A DNA stretch of 39,247 bases. It comes from a bacterium (lineage in GTDB: Bacteria; Bacillota_I; Bacilli_A; Acholeplasmatales; JAEDCM01). This document shows positions 1-7,338 of the stretch, one piece after another. The notes beneath the pieces are model-generated. The model ran no database searches. It was given only the letters and a program-made list of their open reading frames with translations, and was not told the DNA's origin. Every line of letters starts with the position of its first letter. Within the stretch, counting starts at the first letter, position 1. A program made the position numbers and the translations under genes. The stretch lies in NCBI GenBank assembly GCA_024694145.1, contig JAILKD010000051.1, positions 1-39,247 on the forward strand. The letters run 5' to 3'.

Positions 1-900
1 AACTTTAAGCCATATGAATTATTATGTAACTTATTTATTAAAGTAATAAACTTTTTGTCTAATATAAGAATTGGTTTAATAGAAGTTCCATCCTTAAATA
101 GTTTTCACATAATGAGTTATTATATATCTATTTTCTTTTTATTTGCGAAAAGAAAGTTTATATATTTAATAATAATTATCTTTGTAGTATTTATGAAAGG
201 CAAAATCACTATAGGAGGGTATGTGAAAATACTTGATGTAGGACAAGGAGATACAAGTTTAATTAAAACAAATAAATATATGATAATGATTGATTGTTTT
301 AATGATTCATATAAATACTTACAAAAAGAAGGAATTAATCATATAGATTATTTAATTGTAACGCATGGACATAACGATCATGCTGAAGATTTGATGGATA
401 TATATTATTCAAATATAAAAGTAGATACATTAATTGTGAGTTTCTATGATGATTCATCGTATATTAATGAGGCATGTTCATATTATAAAAATGTTTTACG
501 TTTTAAAGCAAATGATGAAATAAATTTGGATAAATTAAATATAAAATGTTTAGCTCCAACAAGTAATAATAGTAATTTAAATAATATATCTTTAGTACTT
601 AAAATTAGAGTATTAAATAAAGACTTTTTATTTATGGGGGATTATGAACTTGAAGAAACATTATTAAATTCAAATATCAAATGTGACATTTTAAAAGTAG
701 GACATCACGGAGCAAAATATGCCTTTACTAAAGCATTTATTGATAAATGCAATCCAAGTATGTGCGTTATAAGTTGTGGTGCTTATAATAAGTATAATCA
801 TCCAAGTGATGTATGGATAGATTATTTTAATAAAAATAAAATAAAATATCATATAACTTATATTGATAAAACATATACTTATAGGAAATTTTTTGTTTAG
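1..900 (+). CDS. comEC: ComEC/Rec2 competence protein, C-terminal part (5' truncated by window)
   Basis: This is the C-terminal end of the ComEC DNA-uptake channel, including its extracytoplasmic metallo-beta-lactamase-like domain. Frame 1 is open from base 1, so the TTG at 55 is probably not the start and the gene begins upstream of the window. What is visible is a last hydrophobic segment (about bases 110-210), then the domain opening LDVGQGD and the metal motif THGHNDH, then a GHHGA segment. This order is typical of ComEC. In the family the channel takes single-stranded DNA across the membrane during transformation, and the lactamase-like domain is a proposed nuclease. The next gene starts 8 bases after the stop, and comEC next to holA is a common Bacillota gene order. 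Identification is firm; the full length cannot be judged. Confidence 0.9.
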   Translation, partial: NFKPYELLCNLFIKVINFLSNIRIGLIEVPSLNSFHIMSYYISIFFLFAKRKFIYLIIIIFVVFMKGKITIGGYVKILDVGQGDTSLIKTNKYMIMIDCFNDSYKYLQKEGINHIDYLIVTHGHNDHAEDLMDIYYSNIKVDTLIVSFYDDSSYINEACSYYKNVLRFKANDEINLDKLNIKCLAPTSNNSNLNNISLVLKIRVLNKDFLFMGDYELEETLLNSNIKCDILKVGHHGAKYAFTKAFIDKCNPSMCVISCGAYNKYNHPSDVWIDYFNKNKIKYHITYIDKTYTYRKFFV

Positions 901-908
901 GAGAAATT

Positions 909-1157
909 ATGGGGTTTATAGAAAATGAATATAAAATAAAAAACAAGAATCTAATTGATTCTGTTAGATCAAACTATTTGTATGGCGAAAAATTAATAAA
1001 ACTTAATGAAGACTATAGATATGGTTTGATATCTATTGGTGAATATAGAATAAAAAAGATTTATTATAAAATGATTATTCAAGAACAAACTAAATGGGAA
1101 TGTCCTCTAACAAAAAGAGAAAGAAGAAAAATATATGATAAAGCAAAGAAAAAGTAG
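909..1157 (+). CDS. small basic hypothetical protein (82 aa)
   Basis: I do not recognise this protein. It is 82 aa, rich in Lys, Tyr and Glu, with no signal peptide, membrane segment or cysteine pair (one Cys, in WECPLTKRERRK). The C-terminus is strongly basic and ends in a run of lysines, so nucleic-acid binding is possible but unproven. Coding is supported by a Shine-Dalgarno-like AGGAG just upstream of the ATG and by its position 8 bases after comEC, which implies translation from the comEC transcript. It sits between comEC and holA, where related genomes often carry a short unrelated gene. Confidence 0.6.
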   Translation: MGFIENEYKIKNKNLIDSVRSNYLYGEKLIKLNEDYRYGLISIGEYRIKKIYYKMIIQEQTKWECPLTKRERRKIYDKAKKK

Positions 1158-1207
1158 ATTGATAGTTTTCTTTATTTATTCCATAAATAGAAATTTAAAA
1201 ATAACTA

Positions 1208-1216
1208 TGTTATAAT
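1208..1216 (+). promoter_or_regulatory. extended -10 promoter for holA
   Basis: A TGTTATAAT string (extended -10 form TGnTATAAT; hexamer at 1211-1216) lies 20 bases before the holA ATG. No convincing -35 hexamer is seen at the right distance. The same extended -10 form recurs before gmk, rimP, priA, rnr and the gene at 30855. Confidence 0.5.
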
Positions 1217-1235
1217 AAAATTTGGAGTGATTGGT

Positions 1236-2177
1236 ATGGATAATCTTTATTTGTTATTATCAACCGATGAATATTTAATAAAAAATAAGGTTGATGAAAT
1301 ATTAAAAGTTAAAGGCTTAGATGAAGAAATACTAGAAAACTATGATTTGGATGAAGGAGATATTACTGATTTAGTATCTTGCCTAAACACTGATTCTATA
1401 TTTGATGATTTTAGAATATTTTGGGTTAAAAATCCATCTGTTTTATCTAGTAATGCTAAAGTAAGTGAAGATGAAATTAATGCTTTAACAAGCTTTTGTT
1501 CAAATAAAGATAATGAAAACATACTAATACTTTCTTCAACTAATTACCAAAAGGATAATAAATTATCTCAAATAATAAATAAGTATTTTGAAAAAATAGA
1601 TTTAGATAAAACATCTATGTCGCTAGAAGATTATTTAAATAAATACGTTCTTGATAATAATCTAGATATGGATGAAAAAATAAGAAAAGAAGTGTTAGAT
1701 AGAAGTAGTGATTATCAAACACTAGAAAACAATTTACTTAAATTAAGTTTATATGCAGATGGTAGTAAAATAACTATTGAGATGGTTAATCTACTTACAA
1801 ACAAAGAAGTAGATAATAAAATATATGATATCACATCTAATATGTTTGAAGGAAATACTAGCGCAGCTTATTTAGCACTAAAAAACTTATTAGATGAAAA
1901 TGTTAGTCCATCAATAATACTTTCGAATATTAAAAATAGTGTTGTATTACTTTTATATACAATAAAATTACACTTAAAAGGTAAAATGCCATTTGACATA
2001 GCTCAAGAATTAAATGTATCTAGTGGTAGAGCATATCATTTGGTAAGACATGCAAGAACATTAGGTGAAAAGAAAATAGAAAATATGATTAAGCAACTAC
2101 ATAAAATAAATGTAGATGTTAGAAGTGGTGCAGGAGATGAACTTACTTTATTAGAGTTATTTGTGCTTCAAAAATAG
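1236..2177 (+). CDS. holA: DNA polymerase III subunit delta
   Basis: HolA is the clamp-loader delta subunit. It opens the beta sliding clamp and works with tau/gamma and delta-prime at the replication fork. The protein opens with MDNLYLLLSTDEYLI, the usual delta N-terminus, and at 313 aa is close to the family's usual size of about 330. The Walker motif is degenerate, as expected for delta. I start it at the ATG at 1236, because a GGAGTG ribosome site ends just before it; a GTG at 1227 overlaps that site and is less likely. It follows comEC and the 82-aa gene but has its own extended -10 promoter. Sequence conservation in this family is low, so the call rests on the N-terminus, size and context. 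Confidence 0.88.
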   Translation: MDNLYLLLSTDEYLIKNKVDEILKVKGLDEEILENYDLDEGDITDLVSCLNTDSIFDDFRIFWVKNPSVLSSNAKVSEDEINALTSFCSNKDNENILILSSTNYQKDNKLSQIINKYFEKIDLDKTSMSLEDYLNKYVLDNNLDMDEKIRKEVLDRSSDYQTLENNLLKLSLYADGSKITIEMVNLLTNKEVDNKIYDITSNMFEGNTSAAYLALKNLLDENVSPSIILSNIKNSVVLLLYTIKLHLKGKMPFDIAQELNVSSGRAYHLVRHARTLGEKKIENMIKQLHKINVDVRSGAGDELTLLELFVLQK

Positions 2178-2192
2178 AAAGGAGGTTTAATC

Positions 2193-3257
2193 ATGAGAGA
2201 TTTAATTAGGATTAATCTTAATCTTGATTATAGTAAAAGAATACTATGTGTAAGTGATATACATGGTGGGTATGATTTGCTTGATAAAGCTTTAAAAAGG
2301 GTTAATTATGATCAAGAAAAAGATTACTTGATTATTTTAGGTGATGTAATTAATAGAGGAGAACACAGCCTAGAATCTTTTAATTATATTATGAATTTAT
2401 GCAAAAATAAAAATGTTTATATGATTAAAGGTAATCATGAAGAAGACTTCCATAATAGAAATGATTTACAACGTGATTTAATTAAAATGTATGTTACAAA
2501 GAAAACGTCTTTATTGTGCGATTTATTTGAAGGTAATGATTATTCAAATATGAATGAAGACGAAATATTTGATTATGTATATGAACACTATAAATATATC
2601 TTTGATTTTATTGAACAATTACCAGATATGATTGAAACTGAAAAGTACATTTTTGTCCATTCAGCATATTTTGATACTAATACTGTTTCGTCTGTTGTTA
2701 GAACTGCTGATTATTTAAAATATAATTATAAATCAAAGGATAAGTGGATTATTTGTGGACACTATCCAACAGCAAATTATCCTGAACTAACTAATAATAA
2801 GTTTAATTGTAACCCACTAATATTAAAAGATAATAAAATATGCTTAATAGATGGTGGTAAAGGAACAAAAGAATTTGGGCAAGTTAATTTATTAATTATA
2901 GAAAATGATAAGTTTAATTCTATTTATGAGGATTGGTTTAATAAAGTAGAAGTAGTTAATGACCAAAAAGAAAGTGGGTCTGTTTCTATTACTTATAAAG
3001 ACCCTTATGTTAGAGTTGTTGGAGATTTTGGCTTTTGGCTATCTTGCGAGTATCATAATGATATAGTAATGCTTGAAAAACGTCTTGTATATTTAGATAA
3101 AAATGATGAATATAATGCAAGAAATTCTACTAATTGGTTTTTAAAACTTAATAAAGGTGATATAGTTTCACTTATTTATAGAGGTGAAAGTATAAGCCAA
3201 ATAAAAAAAGATGGCATTATAGGTTATGCCTATAACACCAACTTAAAACTAGATTAA
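2193..3257 (+). CDS. calcineurin-like (PPP-type) metallophosphoesterase with C-terminal extension
   Basis: This is a two-metal phosphoesterase of the PPP/diadenosine-tetraphosphatase/PrpE type. Metal-binding motifs appear in order: SDIHGG (D22, H24), LGDVINRGEH (D51), GNHEED (N81, H82), VHSAYF (H156) and GHYPT (H190). The last 110 residues or so lie outside the catalytic fold and contain a small beta-rich segment (for example VRVVGDFGFWLSCEYH) that I cannot assign. Substrate is unknown; protein phosphatase or nucleotide hydrolase are both possible. An AAAGGAGG ribosome site precedes the ATG. The 3' end overlaps the convergent rqcH by 9 bases, and no terminator separates the two genes. Confidence 0.82.
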   Translation: MRDLIRINLNLDYSKRILCVSDIHGGYDLLDKALKRVNYDQEKDYLIILGDVINRGEHSLESFNYIMNLCKNKNVYMIKGNHEEDFHNRNDLQRDLIKMYVTKKTSLLCDLFEGNDYSNMNEDEIFDYVYEHYKYIFDFIEQLPDMIETEKYIFVHSAYFDTNTVSSVVRTADYLKYNYKSKDKWIICGHYPTANYPELTNNKFNCNPLILKDNKICLIDGGKGTKEFGQVNLLIIENDKFNSIYEDWFNKVEVVNDQKESGSVSITYKDPYVRVVGDFGFWLSCEYHNDIVMLEKRLVYLDKNDEYNARNSTNWFLKLNKGDIVSLIYRGESISQIKKDGIIGYAYNTNLKLD

Positions 3258-4841
3258 ATTTAAACTATTTACATAATCTATATCAGGGTCTATGTAGATA
3301 GTTTTTTCATTTGAATAACTTAAAAAACAATTTCTTTTATTAGGTATTCTTTTTAAATATTTTATTTCTGTATAGATAATTGGGACGCTTGATGAATACT
3401 TAGCTTTTGAAAAGTATGCACAAATCATACTAGCAAGTCTTATAGATTCCTCATTAACAAGTCCACTTAAAACTACATGGCTGCTTGGCATATCTTTTAC
3501 ATGAAACCATAAATCGCTAGATTTAGCCAAATTCTTTGTTAGATAAGCGTTTTGCTCATTATTTTTTCCAATATAGATTGTATAATCATTTGCCTTATAA
3601 GTAGTGATTTTTATTTTACTTTTTTTATTAGTTTTCTTTGGATTAATTTCATTAGATATACCTAATATATCATTAATGTTAGAAAACTCTATTTGACTTT
3701 CTAGTAATTTATAATATTCTATTTCATCTTTGCATTCATCTATTTGGCTTGGTATAATTTTACAAGCTTTTTTCTTTTTATTATATATTTGGAAATACTT
3801 ACTAGCATTTTTATTAGCTGATAGTGCTGGATCTAATTCTATATCTATATTTGAATTGTCATAATAATTAAATAGAGTAATAGAAGTAGCTCCTTTAGGA
3901 ATTAGATGAAGGTTGTTGTATAATAATTCGCCTTTAATTCTATATGATTCACTATTAAGTGCATCGTTTAAATCGTTAGTTAAATTAACTAGTTTTCTTT
4001 CATATTTATCAATTCTACTTTTAATTAAATGTGTTAAATTATTACTTCTAACTCTTATCTCGTTTGTTTTAGTTTTTTCATAATAATAGTCATCTAATAA
4101 TTCTGATAAGGAATTATAATATGTTTTGTTCTCATTAATAAAAGGTATATCCATAAAATAGATATTTTTTTCATATTTTGTTGGTTTATATGAATTTATA
4201 AAGCTATAAAACAAATCAGAATTATTATAAGTATAATTAGATATAAAATTTGACACGCCATTAAACTTATTTGATAAATCTTTTGAACCAAAAATGTTAA
4301 TAAATTCTTTTTTTAATTCACTGCTTGAATAATCAAATGGGTTAAGTTTGCTTATTTTTATATTATATTCAATATTTGGAAGAACTGTTCTTGTTTCACT
4401 TTCAAATGGGTTTATATATTTATATGCAGATATTATTTTATCATTTATACATAATACTAAATTGGAATGTCTACCCATTAGCTCTAGATATAATTTAACA
4501 TCTATCTTATCGCCTATTTCATCAATTTTACTTACATTAATACATACAATTCTGTCATTGTGAACTTGAAAAATACTCTTTATTATGCCGTTTTCTAAGT
4601 ATTTCCTAAGTAAAACAGTTAAATTAGTAATATTAGAATCATTATCATAAACTCTATTTGTTAAATTCATATGAGCAAGCTCAGTATGAATAGTGATAAA
4701 TAGGTTATGATTTTTCCCATTAGATCTAATATTAAATAAAAAATCTGTAGGGCTTATTTGATTAATTTTGCTAATTTTTCCATTATCTAGAATTTTAAAT
4801 TCATTAACTAGATGATGTATAAATAATCCATCTATAGGCAT
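3249..4841 (-). CDS. rqcH: ribosome quality-control factor RqcH (NFACT family, Rqc2 homologue)
   Basis: RqcH binds stalled 50S subunits carrying peptidyl-tRNA and recruits tRNA-Ala to add C-terminal alanine tails that mark the nascent chain for proteolysis. The 530-aa protein has the NFACT-N domain first, with the conserved Asp-Arg pair (HNDRIVCI, D96/R97) and LELMGRHSN (E120). A coiled-coil middle follows (about 255-390), then the NFACT-R domain with DLWFHVKDMPSSHVV (about 443-457). Older annotations call such proteins fibronectin-binding. I start it at the ATG at 4841, since GGAGTG lies just upstream; the GTG at 4850 is inside that site. It is the only minus-strand gene here and converges on the phosphoesterase. 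It complements the tmRNA-SmpB pathway encoded at 29.9-30.7 kb. Confidence 0.93.
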   Translation of the reverse strand: MPIDGLFIHHLVNEFKILDNGKISKINQISPTDFLFNIRSNGKNHNLFITIHTELAHMNLTNRVYDNDSNITNLTVLLRKYLENGIIKSIFQVHNDRIVCINVSKIDEIGDKIDVKLYLELMGRHSNLVLCINDKIISAYKYINPFESETRTVLPNIEYNIKISKLNPFDYSSSELKKEFINIFGSKDLSNKFNGVSNFISNYTYNNSDLFYSFINSYKPTKYEKNIYFMDIPFINENKTYYNSLSELLDDYYYEKTKTNEIRVRSNNLTHLIKSRIDKYERKLVNLTNDLNDALNSESYRIKGELLYNNLHLIPKGATSITLFNYYDNSNIDIELDPALSANKNASKYFQIYNKKKKACKIIPSQIDECKDEIEYYKLLESQIEFSNINDILGISNEINPKKTNKKSKIKITTYKANDYTIYIGKNNEQNAYLTKNLAKSSDLWFHVKDMPSSHVVLSGLVNEESIRLASMICAYFSKAKYSSSVPIIYTEIKYLKRIPNKRNCFLSYSNEKTIYIDPDIDYVNSLNLI

Positions 4842-4926
4842 AATAATCACTCCAATTCTAATTATAGCATAAATATTGAGTTTAAGGGATAAAACTATTA
4901 TAATAATTCATATAGGAAGTGAGTAT

Positions 4927-5388
4927 ATGGAAATTTTAAAAGCTAAAAAAACAGACTTAGATATCATTAAATACATTTGTGATACTACAATTAATAAAAT
5001 ATATCCAAAGTATTATCCGAAAGGAGCAGTTGATTTTTTTATTAATCATCATTCTTTAGAACATATAAAAGCAGATATTAAAAATGGCTTTGTCCATATT
5101 ATTAAAGATGAAGATAAAATAATAGGTACGGTAACAGTTAAAAATAACAACATGAATAGATTGTTTGTACTACCAGAGTATCATAAAAAAGGCTATGGTA
5201 AGGCATTAATCACTTTTGCTGAAGAAATGATTTTTAAGAAATATGACTCTATTATAATAGATGCAAGCTTACCAAGCAAGTCTTTATATTTAAAGATTGG
5301 CTTTAAAGAAATTGAATATGATAAAATTCTAACAGATAATGGTGATTATTTGTGTTATGGTGTAATGAAGAAGGAGAAATTAAACTAA
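4927..5388 (+). CDS. GNAT-family N-acetyltransferase
   Basis: This is a 153-aa acetyltransferase of the GNAT fold, which transfers acetyl from acetyl-CoA to an amine; the substrate cannot be told. The acetyl-CoA loop is visible as LPEYHKKGYGKALI (R/Q-x-x-G-x-G/A type), preceded by the beta-strand NRLFV, and the C-terminal part has SLYLKIGFKEIEYD, typical of GNAT strand-helix endings. I place the start at the ATG at 4927, behind GGAAGTGAG; an upstream TTG at 4876 would add 17 residues that look like leader. A TATAAT lies at about 4899, between the divergent rqcH and this gene. The last codons and the stop form one arm of the terminator hairpin. Confidence 0.85.
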   Translation: MEILKAKKTDLDIIKYICDTTINKIYPKYYPKGAVDFFINHHSLEHIKADIKNGFVHIIKDEDKIIGTVTVKNNNMNRLFVLPEYHKKGYGKALITFAEEMIFKKYDSIIIDASLPSKSLYLKIGFKEIEYDKILTDNGDYLCYGVMKKEKLN

Positions 5389-5402
5389 TTTCTCTTTTTT
5401 TG
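5374..5402 (+). terminator. intrinsic terminator overlapping the GNAT stop codon
   Basis: There is a 9-bp perfect stem, GAGAAATTA with TAATTTCTC, around a 3-base loop at 5374-5394, followed by a T-run. The gene's TAA stop (5386-5388) lies in the 3' arm, so coding and termination share sequence. Confidence 0.85.
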
Positions 5403-5454
5403 TTTCAATGAAAACATTTACTTTTATAATTTACCGTCAATTTAATATTATATA

Positions 5455-5483
5455 TTAACTTATTTTTATAATTATGATATAAT
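5455..5483 (+). promoter_or_regulatory. promoter for gmk-rpoZ
   Basis: TTAACT (5455-5460), a 17-base spacer and TATAAT (5478-5483) with the extended TGA before it. It lies 32 bases before the gmk ATG. Confidence 0.65.
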
Positions 5484-5515
5484 ATAATGTAATCTCGATT
5501 ATAGGCGGTGATTAT

Positions 5516-6136
5516 ATGAAACTTAATGAAAGAGGAATGCTTATAGTACTTTCAGGTCCATCTGGAGTAGGTAAAGGAACTGTTAGACGTGCTTTGTTTG
5601 AAAAGCGTGGAAACAAACTTGATTACTCAGTATCAATGACAACACGTCCAATACGTCCGGGTGAAAAAGATGGTGTAGATTACTACTTTGTTTCTAAAGA
5701 AGAATTTGAACAAAGAATAAAAGATGGAAAATTCTTAGAGTATGCATCATTTATTGGTAATTATTATGGAACACCACTTGACAAGGTTGAAGAAAAGATT
5801 GCTCAAGGTAAGGAAGTAGTTCTTGAAATTGAAGTTAATGGTGCTTTACAAGTAAAAGAAAAAATGAAAGATGCTGTAATGATTTTCTTAGTACCACCAT
5901 CAAAGGAAGATTTATTTAAGAGATTAAGAAGTAGAGGTACAGAATCAGAAGAAGTAATTGAAAAAAGAGTTAAAAAAGCTTCTGATGAATTTAAAATGGC
6001 ATATCATTATGATTACATCGTTGTTAATGATGATGTTGATAATGCCGCAGATAGAATAATGGCAATAATTAGAGCTGAGCATGCAAAAACTATGCGTTCT
6101 ATTTATAAATACAAAAAACTAATGGAGGAAGAATAA
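5516..6136 (+). CDS. gmk: guanylate kinase
   Basis: Guanylate kinase phosphorylates GMP to GDP with ATP and is essential for guanine nucleotide supply. The 206-aa protein has the P-loop GPSGVGKGT (residues 14-22), the GMP-binding stretch SMTTRPIRPGEKDGVDYYFV, and the lid region RLRSRGTESEEVIEKR. Length matches the family at about 205. The ATG follows GGCGGTGATT. rpoZ begins two bases after its stop, the usual gmk-rpoZ pair of Bacillota, so the two genes are almost surely one transcript. Confidence 0.97.
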   Translation: MKLNERGMLIVLSGPSGVGKGTVRRALFEKRGNKLDYSVSMTTRPIRPGEKDGVDYYFVSKEEFEQRIKDGKFLEYASFIGNYYGTPLDKVEEKIAQGKEVVLEIEVNGALQVKEKMKDAVMIFLVPPSKEDLFKRLRSRGTESEEVIEKRVKKASDEFKMAYHYDYIVVNDDVDNAADRIMAIIRAEHAKTMRSIYKYKKLMEEE

Positions 6137-6137
6137 C

Positions 6138-6365
6138 ATGAAACAAACAGAATACGATGGAATGCGTTACCCATCAATTGATGATTTACTAGAAAAGGTT
6201 GATTCTAAATATAAACTTGCTTACATTGCTGCACTACGTGCTAAACAAATTGAGCAAGATCCAAACTTTGATGATCCTGACTGCAAGTGTGTAAAACCAG
6301 TTGGTCAAGCTCTAGAAGAAATATTAAATGATAAGGTTTCATTAGAATTTGAAAAAATAGGCTAG
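6138..6365 (+). CDS. rpoZ: DNA-directed RNA polymerase subunit omega
   Basis: Omega is the small RNA polymerase subunit that helps fold and hold beta-prime and assemble the core. The 75-aa protein has the family core YPSIDDLLEKVDSKYKLAYI followed by AALRAKQI, and later VGQALEEI. It starts one base after the gmk stop with GGAGGAAG upstream. The TAG stop is exactly the three-base loop of the following terminator, so the gene ends inside the hairpin. Confidence 0.95.
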   Translation: MKQTEYDGMRYPSIDDLLEKVDSKYKLAYIAALRAKQIEQDPNFDDPDCKCVKPVGQALEEILNDKVSLEFEKIG

Positions 6366-6378
6366 GCCTATTTTTTTT
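6352..6378 (+). terminator. intrinsic terminator with the rpoZ stop codon as its loop
   Basis: An 11-bp stem (6352-6362 with 6366-6376) encloses TAG (6363-6365), which is the rpoZ stop, and runs into a T-tract. Confidence 0.85.
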
Positions 6379-6384
6379 AAAATT

Positions 6385-7338
6385 ATGAATAAACCATTTT
6401 ATTTAAAAAAAGGGTCAACTATAGGAATTATCGCTCCTTCATTTGGATTATTTGATGAGAAACATTTAAATAAATATAAAGAAGCAAAAGAGTTTTTTAT
6501 AAGTAACGGCTTTAAAGTTGTAGAAGGCAAATACATTTATACAGAAAACTTATTTAGCGATACAAAAGCTAATTTGCGTGCTAAAGAATTTATGGATATG
6601 TATTTAGATCCAAATATTGATATGTTATTATCTGTTTGTGGTGGAGAATTATTAATGGAATTACTTGAATATATTGATTTTGATAGAATAAAGAATGCAA
6701 AAACTAAATATATATTAGGTTATTCGGATAATACAAATCTAACATTCTTACTAACAACACTATGTAACATAGAATCAATTTATGGGATAAATGCAACCGC
6801 ATTTGCAAACAATAAACTCAAATATGTTAATGATACGTTTGAATTGTTAAAAGGAAATAAATTTGAATTTGATTCATATGATTTTTTTGAAAATGAATTA
6901 GAAGAATTTGTTAACAAAGTAGAATATATTGGTAATGTTGATATGAAAGGAATGCTACTTGGTGGTTGCTTAGAAGTGCTTAAAAACATATGTGGCACTA
7001 AATATGATAAAGTAAGTGAATTCACTAAAAATAATAAAGACATAATTTTTTATTTTGATGTATGTGAATCAAATCCGCTTCAAGTTTATCAAACACTATG
7101 GCAACTAAAAAATGCTAATTGGTTTAATAATATTAAAGGTTTTGTGTTTGGCAGAACTATTAATGATAATGAATTATTTAGCTATAAAGATGCTATTTAT
7201 AGAGCATTATCAGATATAACTACAAATATTGTAATAAACGCTGATTTAGGCCATATTCATCCAATTATGCCATATATAAATGGTAGAATTTGTCATATAG
7301 TAGTAAATAAAGGAAAAGCAAAATTTATTTATGAATGA
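6385..7338 (+). CDS. LD-carboxypeptidase, peptidase family S66 (LdcA/MccF-like)
   Basis: S66 enzymes cut the L,D-peptide bond of murein tetrapeptides during wall recycling; MccF relatives inactivate microcin C. The Ser-Glu-His triad of the family is visible: GYSDNT (Ser114), DVCESN (Glu228) and LGHIHP (His290). The N-terminus (PFYLKKGSTIGIIAPS) and length (317 aa) fit the family, so the ATG at 6385 is right, although no clear Shine-Dalgarno precedes it and it begins only 7 bases after the rpoZ terminator. The last 8 bases overlap uvrC. The choice between LdcA and an MccF-like role cannot be made here. It ends in TGA, which shows that TGA is a stop in this genome. Confidence 0.85.
   Translation: MNKPFYLKKGSTIGIIAPSFGLFDEKHLNKYKEAKEFFISNGFKVVEGKYIYTENLFSDTKANLRAKEFMDMYLDPNIDMLLSVCGGELLMELLEYIDFDRIKNAKTKYILGYSDNTNLTFLLTTLCNIESIYGINATAFANNKLKYVNDTFELLKGNKFEFDSYDFFENELEEFVNKVEYIGNVDMKGMLLGGCLEVLKNICGTKYDKVSEFTKNNKDIIFYFDVCESNPLQVYQTLWQLKNANWFNNIKGFVFGRTINDNELFSYKDAIYRALSDITTNIVINADLGHIHPIMPYINGRICHIVVNKGKAKFIYE

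Noticed and set aside
7336-7338. Possible Mollicutes code (TGA = Trp)
   Set aside because: TGA ends the LD-carboxypeptidase at the family's normal length and tryptophans elsewhere use TGG, so the standard bacterial code applies.
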